This document shows positions 25,684-33,038 of a DNA stretch of 64,000 nt, one piece after another. The notes beneath the pieces are model-generated. The model searched no databases. It was not told the DNA's origin and saw only the letters and a list, made by a program, of their open reading frames with translations. This stretch comes from UBA1731 sp964440985 (lineage in GTDB: Bacteria > Verrucomicrobiota > Kiritimatiellia > RFP12 > UBA1067), in the NCBI GenBank assembly GCA_964440985.1, contig CAYTWE010000005.1, forward strand, positions 3,216 to 67,215. The letters are read 5' to 3'. The number at the start of each line of letters is the position of its first letter. Within the stretch, counting starts at the first letter, position 1. Made by a program: the position numbers and the translations under genes.

Positions 25684-27051
25684 ATGGGAACACTTTTGAA
25701 AAATTCGTTGCGGATTGTCGGAAAGTTTTACGTCGCCCTGCTTTCGTTTGTTTGGTCTATTTTGTGCATCGCCGGAGAGGTCAAGCCACCATTGCCGTTC
25801 CGTTCAGGCGAACGCATCGTGTTTCTCGGCGATTCAATCACCAAGAACGGCAAGTACCTCTACTTCCTCCAGCTGTTCGAGGAACTGCGCCATCCAGGGC
25901 GCGGCGTCACCTTTCTCAACGCCGGCATCAGCGGGGACCGTGTGGACAGCGGTCGTGAACGTCTTGACTGGGACGTGCTGCCGTTGAAGCCGGACCGTGT
26001 AATCGTAATGTTCGGCATGAACGATGTGAAGCTGGCGCTGTGGGAAAGCGCAACGCCGGACGCGGCAGCGCAGGATGCGCGAGACAAGGCCGTTTCCGGC
26101 TTCAGGCGCGAGTTGGAGCGGCTGATAGACGGATTGGCGACCGCAGGTGTGCGCTGCGATCTGGCGACGCCGCCGCCCTACGACCAGTACGATGTCGCAT
26201 CGAAGGCGGTGTGCCGCACGAACGGAAACGAGCCGGGGCTGGCGCGTCTCGCCGAAGTTGTGCGCCAAGTCGCGGCTGAACGCGGTCTCGGTCTCGTGGA
26301 TGTCCACCGTCCGCTTACTGCCGTTCTGAAGTCTCATCCCGAACTTGGGCTGCTGCGCGGCGATCGGATACACCCGTGGTGGGAAGGACACCTACTGCTG
26401 GCCGTCCAGTATCTTGAGGTCATGGGCGAAGATGGCGAGGTTGGGCGTATCGAGCTGACGGCGTCAGCGGCGAAGAGAGGTTTTCGCTATGCCCCGAAGC
26501 GTCTGCCGTTCCCCCGTCTGGATGTCTTCTGGCGCAACATGGAGCGTACGGTCGAGACGGCGTATCCGTTTGAGGAGAGGTTCAACCGTGAGATCCTTGT
26601 GGTGAAGGGGCTGCAGGCCGGACGTTACGCCGTCCTGGCGGACGGGCGCGAGTTCGCGTCGTTTGACGCAGCAGAGCTGGCGCACGGCGTAAACATCGCG
26701 ATGTGCGACACTCCTTCCTGTCGGCAGGCGCAGACGGCGGCAAAGACGATGATCGAGCTGATGACTCTTGAGACGACCTTTCGCGACGTGCCGTATATGG
26801 CGCGTACGGAGCGGAGCGTAAAGGATCTTGATCAGTGGCTGAAATCTCTTGAGAAGAATCCTCACCATGCGTACTATGCCTCCTGCGTGAAGTCGTATCG
26901 CGAACAGAAGGAGCGCGCACCGGAGACACAGGCGCAGGCGAGGGCGTTGCGGGCGCGGCTATCCAGGGAGGCGCAGGCGAAACCATGGGTGATTTCCGTT
27001 CGTCGCCTGACTGGCGTCGAACAGGGCAAACACGAAGTGAGAGGGAAATGA
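25684..27051 (+). CDS. Secreted SGNH/GDSL-family esterase
   Basis: A 455-residue exported protein. The N-terminus (SLRIVGKFYVALLSFVWSILCIAGE) is a signal peptide. The SGNH blocks follow in order: FLGDSITKNG (nucleophile Ser), NAGISGDRV (Gly), MFGMNDVKL (Asn) and GDRIHPWWEGH (catalytic Asp-x-x-His). About 230 further residues after the hydrolase domain carry no motif I recognise. Enzymes of this type near beta-helix lyases often remove acetyl groups from pectin-like or hemicellulose chains. The ATG at 25684 is set by the leaderless promoter; the longer frame from 25225 lies opposite the regulator gene. It overlaps the next gene by 4 nt. Confidence 0.87.
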   Translation: MGTLLKNSLRIVGKFYVALLSFVWSILCIAGEVKPPLPFRSGERIVFLGDSITKNGKYLYFLQLFEELRHPGRGVTFLNAGISGDRVDSGRERLDWDVLPLKPDRVIVMFGMNDVKLALWESATPDAAAQDARDKAVSGFRRELERLIDGLATAGVRCDLATPPPYDQYDVASKAVCRTNGNEPGLARLAEVVRQVAAERGLGLVDVHRPLTAVLKSHPELGLLRGDRIHPWWEGHLLLAVQYLEVMGEDGEVGRIELTASAAKRGFRYAPKRLPFPRLDVFWRNMERTVETAYPFEERFNREILVVKGLQAGRYAVLADGREFASFDAAELAHGVNIAMCDTPSCRQAQTAAKTMIELMTLETTFRDVPYMARTERSVKDLDQWLKSLEKNPHHAYYASCVKSYREQKERAPETQAQARALRARLSREAQAKPWVISVRRLTGVEQGKHEVRGK

Positions 27052-28586
27052 TGATGAACAAATTACGGATGGTCTGCTTCGCGGCGCTTGCGTTTGTGTG
27101 CACGTCTTTGCGGGCGGTTGAGTATGTAGTGCCGGATTACGAGCGTTGGCCAGCGTACACGGACATTCACACGCAGGTGTCGAATGCACTGGCTTGTTGC
27201 CAGAACGGCGATGTCGTGACGATTTCAGCGGGAATCCATGAGCTGCCGGACGATGCAGTGACGGCGTTCAATACGGAGAAGGTAGGCGCTTGGATGGCGC
27301 CCAACTTCTATTCTGGCGGTGTCACGTTGCGCGGTGACCCGGCAGCCGGACGAGACGGAGTCGTCATTCGCGGCGGTGCGACGTATGCGGTCGTCTATGC
27401 CAGAAACCGGGCCTTGAGGATTGAGGGATTGACCTTCGAGGATTGCGCAAACGGGCAATCACGTGCCGTTGTGGGGTATCAGGATTTTTCGTGCACCTGG
27501 AGTGGATTAGTTGTCTCCAACTGCGTCTTTCGCGGCACGGAGCCAAAACTCGGCGCGGGTGTATGCTATGCGACTGTCGTGGACTGCGTCTTCTCGAACT
27601 GTTTTGCGAGTTCCGGAGGTGCCGCCAGCAGTTGCCGCGTCTTCGATTCCGTCTTTCGCGCAAACGAAGCGACAGTGTACGGCGGTGCCCTGCAATCGTG
27701 CCCGGTCGTCAGCAATTGTGTGTTTGCGGCGAATGCGGTTAGCCAATACGACGGCGGCGCACTTGCCGGATGCGGCATCGTTGCCGACTGCTGGTTCGAG
27801 GGAAATTTCGCGACGCGATGGGGCGGTGCGCTGTTCGGCTGCACGGATGTCCGTGACTGTGAGTTTGGTTCGGGAAATGCAGTCGGCGGTGTTGTCACGC
27901 AGAGTGCTGGTCCAGTCTCCGCCAACAGTTCCTTCACTCGCTGCACGTTTACGGGCAATCAGGGAAACGAAGCCGGATCCTATACGGCCTGCATCTTCAC
28001 GAACATGACGGTGGCTCCGATAACCTGTCGGACGAACGGATCCCTTTCGCTCACCAACTGCCTGTTCGCGTCGAGCGACGTTCCTGGAATGTTCGTCAAA
28101 GGCGGATTGCTCGCAAATAATTCGTGTACGATCGTCAACTGCACGTTTGTCGACAACCGGTCCGGCGACGTTCTTTTGGACATGAAGTACGGCGAAGCGA
28201 AGAACAACCTCTTTTTCGCAAACTGGCGGATTTCCGGTGGGGTGTCCGCACGGAATGACGTTACTGTCCGCGTTGCGACTGGTGGTGGATTCATGATGAT
28301 GAACAATGCCTATGGCGTGGTGTCCGGTGGTCTCGGCGCGGCAGGCGAGGGAAATTTCCAGATTGAGAATCCGCGTTTCTCGAAGGGCGCAATCGCCGGC
28401 GCTCCATACTGGTCGCTTCAGGCGACGCCACGCAACCGGCAGGTTCGGTACGGCGGACTGGTAGAGGACTGGATGGCGTCGGCGACAGACTTGGCAGGCG
28501 CACCGCGTCTGTGCGACGGTAAGGTCGGTGTTGGATGCTATGCATGTGACCTGAACGAAGTGGGCTTTCGTCTGCTTGTGCGGTAG
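27048..28586 (+). CDS. Secreted right-handed beta-helix repeat protein
   Basis: A 512-residue exported protein (start MMMNKLRMVCFAALAFVCTSL). Residues 30-110 contain the typical opening of parallel beta-helix proteins with a YTDIHTQVSNALACCQNGDVV pattern; shorter landmarks are CQNGDVVTISAGIHEL and LRIEGLTFEDC. From about 130 to 400 there are repeated rungs of the form NCVFRG, DCVFSNCFA, NCVFAANA, DCWFEGNFA, RCTFTGNQG, NCLFASSD and NCTFVDNRSG. No catalytic residues of pectate lyases stand out, so it may be a lyase, an adhesin or a binding protein. Start codon overlaps the upstream stop (ATGA), giving translational coupling. The C-terminus ends in a short domain after DLAGAPRLCDGKVGVGCYA. Confidence 0.8.
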   Translation: MMMNKLRMVCFAALAFVCTSLRAVEYVVPDYERWPAYTDIHTQVSNALACCQNGDVVTISAGIHELPDDAVTAFNTEKVGAWMAPNFYSGGVTLRGDPAAGRDGVVIRGGATYAVVYARNRALRIEGLTFEDCANGQSRAVVGYQDFSCTWSGLVVSNCVFRGTEPKLGAGVCYATVVDCVFSNCFASSGGAASSCRVFDSVFRANEATVYGGALQSCPVVSNCVFAANAVSQYDGGALAGCGIVADCWFEGNFATRWGGALFGCTDVRDCEFGSGNAVGGVVTQSAGPVSANSSFTRCTFTGNQGNEAGSYTACIFTNMTVAPITCRTNGSLSLTNCLFASSDVPGMFVKGGLLANNSCTIVNCTFVDNRSGDVLLDMKYGEAKNNLFFANWRISGGVSARNDVTVRVATGGGFMMMNNAYGVVSGGLGAAGEGNFQIENPRFSKGAIAGAPYWSLQATPRNRQVRYGGLVEDWMASATDLAGAPRLCDGKVGVGCYACDLNEVGFRLLVR

Positions 28587-28625
28587 ACTGCTGTTGCCGG
28601 TTGTGAAAATGCAGGGAGGGGAACG

Positions 28626-30788
28626 ATGAATCCGATGGTGGCGAAGGGTTGGCTTTTGCTTGGTGCGGTGACAGTTGCCTGGTTGAGTGGCGCAGCGGCA
28701 GCCGTCTACGATGTCGGTCCGACGCGTCCGCTCAAGACTTTGGCGGAAGCGCGTGACCGGATTCGTGCCGATCGCGCTGCACATACGCTGACGGATGATG
28801 AAATGGCGACAGTGTTCGTCGATCCCGGCATCTATCCGTTGCCGAACGGCTTTGCGCTCGACCGACGGGACAGCAGGACGGCGTGGATTTCGCGTGTGCC
28901 GCACGGTGCGCGTCTCGTGGGCGGCACGGTTCTGCGGGCGGCGGATTTCAAGCCCGTCACGGAACCTGCGGTTCGCACACGTCTGAATGCGACGCAGCGT
29001 ACACACGTTGTCGTCTGCGATCTCGCCAGAAAGGGCGTCGGCGAGTTGGCGCCGTTTGCCGACCAGTTCCGGGGACAGCCGGGGCCTTTCCTCTATATTG
29101 ATGGTGAGGAGATGACGCTTGCCCGGTGGCCGAACGCGAACGCGGCCGACAAATCCCGGGAATGGACTTCCTTCACGAACGTGACTGACCATGGCTGGGC
29201 GGAGACAGAGAGCGCAGATCCCAACCGGCGCGTCGATCATCCGGGTGCGTTCGTCTATGACGCGAGCGACCGCATCCGACGCTGGAACCTGAAGGAGGGC
29301 GTTTGGCTGAATGGCTACTGGTGTCACGACTGGTACGACTGCGCCGTCCGGATTGCGTCGTTTGACCCGAAGACGCGGGAAGTTCGCTTGGCGGCGAAAG
29401 TCCCTTACAACATCGCCGGCGGCACTCTCGGACACGCTGAGCGCCGTTTCTATGCCTTCAACCTCCTTGAGGAGCTGGATGCGCCCGGCGAGTACTTTCT
29501 TGATCGACGGAAACGCAAGCTCTACATTTGGCCGAAGGACGGTCTGTCGAAATCCGAGATCGTCCTTGCAACGCTTGAGGATCCCGTCGTGCAGATGCGT
29601 CGGCTTAAGCATGTTGTCTTTCGCGGGTTCGACGTGAAGGGTTCGCAGAAGTCGGGCGTGGACGTGACGGACAGCGAGGCCGTTACGATAGATGGATGCC
29701 GCGTGACGTGCGTCGGCGGTTCGGGCATTGTGGCTTACGGCACAAGGCTCAAGGTTCTCTCCTGTGAAGTCGCCAATGTCGGTGAAGCGGGTGTCTGGAT
29801 GGGCGGCGGCGATACGCGAAACCTCATTTCTGGCGAGAATATGGTTGAGGAATGTCATATCCACCATTTCGCGCAACATGTTCGGACATACAGGGCGGGG
29901 GTGATGATTCCAGGAAGTGCGGGAGCCGTTGTGCGTCACAACGAAATTCATGACGCGCCGCATGTGGCAATCCTCTACGGTGGTGTCGACAATGTCTTTG
30001 AGTACAATGAGATATACCGGTGCGTGTACGAGACGGCTGATTCGGGCGTGTTCTACACGGGGCGCAGTTGGATCTCGCAGGGCAACATCGTACGCTACAA
30101 CTACATCCACGATTGCGGGCCGAAGAACGATCCTGGCCACACGACAGGCGTCTACTTCGACGATGTCGACTGTGGCGACGAGGTTTTCGGAAACGTCTTT
30201 CGGAACATGGGGCGCGGCGTTTTCATTGGCGGCGGCCGTGACCATCCGGTCCGCAACAACATCTTCTGGAACTGCGCAGAGGCCGTGTTCATGGACAATA
30301 GAGGTATGACTTGGAAGCAGTGGAACACGCCGGAGGGGAACTGGGATTTCGAGAACCAGGCCGAGCGGATGGACTACCGCAATCCGCCGTGGAGCTGCCG
30401 TTTCCCGAATCTGGCGAAGACGATGCAGGATTCGCCGCGTGAACCCCTCTATAATCCGATCCAGCGGAACGTCATCGTGAACTCGATTCTCAACGACATC
30501 GCCATCCTGCCGCGCATGACGAACATGGCAGATCGCCTCGCGCCTGTTGCCGATAACCTGATTGTGCACGAGCCAGTACGTGGCCGTCCTTGGCCGTGGA
30601 AGGCACGGGTCAACCCGTGGCGGATAGAGCACGGCACACCGCTTGCGGCGGGAGACGTGAAGTCGGCCGACCTCGGATTCGTCGATCCCGACAATGGCGA
30701 CTTCACGCTCCGGAAGGATGCGGCCGTTCTGAAGTTGGTGCCTGGGTTTGTGGCGATTCCGTTCGAGAAGATCGGGAGAGGTCGATGA
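28626..30788 (+). CDS. Secreted parallel beta-helix glycosidase-like protein (GH141-like)
   Basis: A 720-residue exported protein with a signal peptide (WLLLGAVTVAWLSGAAAA). It has the layout of large beta-helix glycosidase-like proteins: an opening PLKTLAEARDRIRADRAAH, an inserted beta-domain (VWLNGYWCHDWYDCAVRIASF), and then helix rungs such as VVFRGFDVKGSQKSGVDV, VRHNEIHDAPHVAILYGG, FEYNEIYRCVYETADSGVFY and IVRYNYIHDCGP. The arrangement is closest, in my judgement, to GH141-type proteins, which include alpha-L-fucosidase and xylanase activities; GH120-like is an alternative. It belongs to the SGNH operon and overlaps the metallophosphoesterase gene by 4 nt. The exact family needs an HMM search. 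Confidence 0.75.
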   Translation: MNPMVAKGWLLLGAVTVAWLSGAAAAVYDVGPTRPLKTLAEARDRIRADRAAHTLTDDEMATVFVDPGIYPLPNGFALDRRDSRTAWISRVPHGARLVGGTVLRAADFKPVTEPAVRTRLNATQRTHVVVCDLARKGVGELAPFADQFRGQPGPFLYIDGEEMTLARWPNANAADKSREWTSFTNVTDHGWAETESADPNRRVDHPGAFVYDASDRIRRWNLKEGVWLNGYWCHDWYDCAVRIASFDPKTREVRLAAKVPYNIAGGTLGHAERRFYAFNLLEELDAPGEYFLDRRKRKLYIWPKDGLSKSEIVLATLEDPVVQMRRLKHVVFRGFDVKGSQKSGVDVTDSEAVTIDGCRVTCVGGSGIVAYGTRLKVLSCEVANVGEAGVWMGGGDTRNLISGENMVEECHIHHFAQHVRTYRAGVMIPGSAGAVVRHNEIHDAPHVAILYGGVDNVFEYNEIYRCVYETADSGVFYTGRSWISQGNIVRYNYIHDCGPKNDPGHTTGVYFDDVDCGDEVFGNVFRNMGRGVFIGGGRDHPVRNNIFWNCAEAVFMDNRGMTWKQWNTPEGNWDFENQAERMDYRNPPWSCRFPNLAKTMQDSPREPLYNPIQRNVIVNSILNDIAILPRMTNMADRLAPVADNLIVHEPVRGRPWPWKARVNPWRIEHGTPLAAGDVKSADLGFVDPDNGDFTLRKDAAVLKLVPGFVAIPFEKIGRGR

Positions 30789-31948
30789 TTTCACGGCGCG
30801 AATGGATAGGTGCGTGTGCAGCCGGTACACTTCTGCCGATGCGCACGTACTCGCAGAAGGCGGGCGAAACCGTCGCGCTCCCCGCGTGGGCGCAGCGGGC
30901 AATTGACGAAGTGCAGATGCGCATCGAGGAGTGGCGCGGCGGGCAGACTGTTCCGCTCGTCGTCACGATTACGGATGTCCATTCGCGTGTGCCGGATGTG
31001 ACCGATCCCATCGACTGGTCAGACCCGAAGAGCCACATCATCATAGCGCAGGAGGCTGTACGTCGGTTGGGCGCGGATGCGTTGGTCGATCTCGGCGATG
31101 CCGACTTTCAGTATGTCTGGGATCATCCGCGCATGACGCCGCCGGCCGACGAGGCGGATGCGCTCATCCGTCGCCGCATTGCAGCGCAGTTTCAACTTTA
31201 CCGCGATTTCGAGAGGCCTGTCTGGTTCTGCCGGGGCAACCACGATCGTGGGCGGACGCACAGGGAGTTTTCGGCGGCGGCGTTCGGCCGGTTCAATGCC
31301 TTATCCGCAGCGCACGGCCATGTCGCCGTCCTTGGTGGACAGGGGACTTACGGCTACTTCGACATCCCGGGCAAAGGCATCCGTTTGTTCTTCCTTGATT
31401 CGAGCGAGACGGGCAACTACGGCTTCACATCCGAGCAGCTTGCTTTCGTCTCCAAAGGGCTGACGACGCTGCCAGACGACAGAAAGGCTGTTGTCATGCA
31501 GCACTGCTGCATTGCCGATGCGGTGGGGCGATGGTTGCGGCCCGGCGAGCCGCTTGCCCGCGCCGGACGCTTTCGAGGCTTGGGCGGTGAGACTCTGCAT
31601 GCCATTCTGTCCGCGTTCGTCCATGCGGAATCAGGTTCGGCGGAGAACGTGAGTTGGGACTTCACGGGGCGTCCACAGCGGCGGCTTGTGGCCAGCCTTT
31701 GTGGAGATTCGCATTTTGACAGCGAGGGCGCGATAGACGATGTGAACTATGTCGTGCGGCAGGGCTATGGCCCATGCCATCCGCTTCTGCTGACGCCAGG
31801 CGCGACGTTCGTGTGGAAGTCCGACCGTTCGCGTGAGCCGATGATAGACGTTCTCGGCGTTAAGGAACTTTCTGACGGAATCTGTGCTGGCCGCGTCTTC
31901 CGCATTGGAGCCGGAGGTGCCGCTCATGACCGCGAATGGTGCTTTTAG
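30785..31948 (+). CDS. Exported metallophosphoesterase-like protein
   Basis: A 387-residue protein of the calcineurin-like phosphoesterase fold. It begins ISRREWIGACAAGTLLPM, which resembles a twin-arginine (SRRxW) export signal. Metal-binding blocks are visible: TDVHSR (Asp, His), LGDADF (Asp), CRGNHDRGR (Asn, His) and CGDSHFD (His). The first block normally reads D-x-H, which is kept. The start overlaps the stop of the beta-helix gene, so the longer frame from 30590 is rejected. In this operon it may remove phosphate or sulfate-like groups from a glycan or process a phosphorylated product; that is inference. Confidence 0.8.
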   Translation: MISRREWIGACAAGTLLPMRTYSQKAGETVALPAWAQRAIDEVQMRIEEWRGGQTVPLVVTITDVHSRVPDVTDPIDWSDPKSHIIIAQEAVRRLGADALVDLGDADFQYVWDHPRMTPPADEADALIRRRIAAQFQLYRDFERPVWFCRGNHDRGRTHREFSAAAFGRFNALSAAHGHVAVLGGQGTYGYFDIPGKGIRLFFLDSSETGNYGFTSEQLAFVSKGLTTLPDDRKAVVMQHCCIADAVGRWLRPGEPLARAGRFRGLGGETLHAILSAFVHAESGSAENVSWDFTGRPQRRLVASLCGDSHFDSEGAIDDVNYVVRQGYGPCHPLLLTPGATFVWKSDRSREPMIDVLGVKELSDGICAGRVFRIGAGGAAHDREWCF

Positions 31949-31998
31949 GTGTTGCGAGATGTTGAACTTCCGTTTGAAGGTATTACGCGAAAGCGGTC

Positions 31999-32027
31999 TT
32001 GACGCATGAGACGGAAAGCGGTATTAT
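31999..32027 (+). promoter_or_regulatory. Sigma70-like promoter TTGACG-N17-TATTAT
   Basis: TTGACG (31999-32004), a 17-nt spacer and TATTAT (32022-32027), 36 nt before the ATG at 32064. With the strong AAGGAG ribosome site (32048-32053) this predicts high expression of the surface-repeat protein. Confidence 0.72.
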
Positions 32028-32063
32028 ACGTCACAAATTTTTTAACCAAGGAGACCCACGAAA

Positions 32064-32828
32064 ATGAATGTGTACAAAACAATGATTGCTGCCGTTGCGC
32101 TCGTTGCGGCTGTTTCGACTTCCTATGCGGCGAAATCCGATTCCCAGTCCGCTGACGAGAGCGAAAAGTCGGTTGCTGAATTGTACGAGGGGCACTACAA
32201 GGCTCCGAAGTCCTATGGATGGACTGTCATCGCCCTTGGCGTCGCAACGCCTGTGCAGCTTCCGTGGGGCATTGAGAAGTGGGATGTGTTCGGTCTTGAC
32301 CTGAATCTTGGGTATTCCGATTCGATGAAGATGTACGGCTGGGAATTTGCCCTTGGCGCGAACACCGCCCGCAAGTGCTTCATCGGCGCACAGACGGCTC
32401 TCGGCTTCAACTACTCCAATGAGGATGCCTACGGCTTGGCTCTCTCTCTCTTCAACATGAACAACTACGAGTTCTACGGTCTCTCTGTGGACGCAGTCGG
32501 CTACAACCGCAACGTCTATGGTCTTGAACTCAACCTTGTCGGCGCCATGACCGACAGGACGGTCGGCGGTTTGCAGATGTCTGGTCTTGCGAATGTCGTC
32601 GGTGAGGATATGTACGGTGCTGATGTCGCGCTTGGCGCGAACTTTGCGCGTCGTGTCCATGGTGCGCAGATCGCCCTCATCTACAACCAGACGGATCTGC
32701 TTTGGGGATGCCAGATCGGTCTTGTGAACATGGCGTTTGCGTGTGACCATGGTTTCCAGATCGGTCTCATCAACGTGATCATGGATAACCAGCTTCCGTT
32801 CCTCCCAATCGTGAACGGCTACTTCTGA
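32064..32828 (+). CDS. Exported protein with LA_2272-type surface repeats
   Basis: A 254-residue protein with a signal peptide (NVYKTMIAAVALVAAVSTSYA) and then tandem imperfect repeats of 18-22 residues with the core YGLxLxLxN or GLQxGLxN: KWDVFGLDLNLGY, DAYGLALSLFNMN, EFYGLSVDAVGYN, NVYGLELNLVGAM, TVGGLQMSGLANV, HGAQIALIYNQ, WGCQIGLVNMAF and HGFQIGLINVIM. This pattern matches the surface repeat first described in Leptospira LA_2272-type proteins, probably beta strands of a membrane barrel or surface solenoid. It is a monocistronic unit with a consensus promoter, strong ribosome site and terminator, so it is likely an abundant envelope protein. Confidence 0.75.
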   Translation: MNVYKTMIAAVALVAAVSTSYAAKSDSQSADESEKSVAELYEGHYKAPKSYGWTVIALGVATPVQLPWGIEKWDVFGLDLNLGYSDSMKMYGWEFALGANTARKCFIGAQTALGFNYSNEDAYGLALSLFNMNNYEFYGLSVDAVGYNRNVYGLELNLVGAMTDRTVGGLQMSGLANVVGEDMYGADVALGANFARRVHGAQIALIYNQTDLLWGCQIGLVNMAFACDHGFQIGLINVIMDNQLPFLPIVNGYF

Positions 32829-32853
32829 TATCCGTTCAGATGTTTTGGATGCA

Positions 32854-32895
32854 CGAAACCAAAGGGGATGCGTTCCGCTTTGGTTTCGTTTCGTT
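32854..32895 (+). terminator. Rho-independent terminator after the surface-repeat gene
   Basis: CGAAACCAAAG (32854-32864) pairs perfectly with CTTTGGTTTCG (32878-32888) across a 13-nt loop, followed by a short T-rich tract (TTTCGTTT). It lies 25 nt after the stop at 32828. Confidence 0.75.
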
Positions 32896-33038
32896 TAGGT
32901 GCGGATGATTGCGGTGCGCCACGCTTTCTGCCAGGTGAGAAAGTGCTTGTGCAGTTGCCGATTGCAAAGAGAAAACGTGTGGCGCTGTTGAAGTTCAGTG
33001 ATGCAACAGCCGGTTGACAGTTGACTTCGCTCCATATC

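Noticed and set aside
27507..30902. 1131-codon minus-strand frame opposite the beta-helix genes
   Set aside because: Very long but without any domain, and it lies opposite two clear secreted proteins; the GC-rich codon bias of the real genes keeps the opposite frame open.
32829..33038. Promoter TTGACA/TATCAT immediately before the GH-A glycosidase gene
   Set aside because: The TATCAT overlaps the chosen ATG at 33039, so transcription would start inside the gene; spacing is also only 15 nt.
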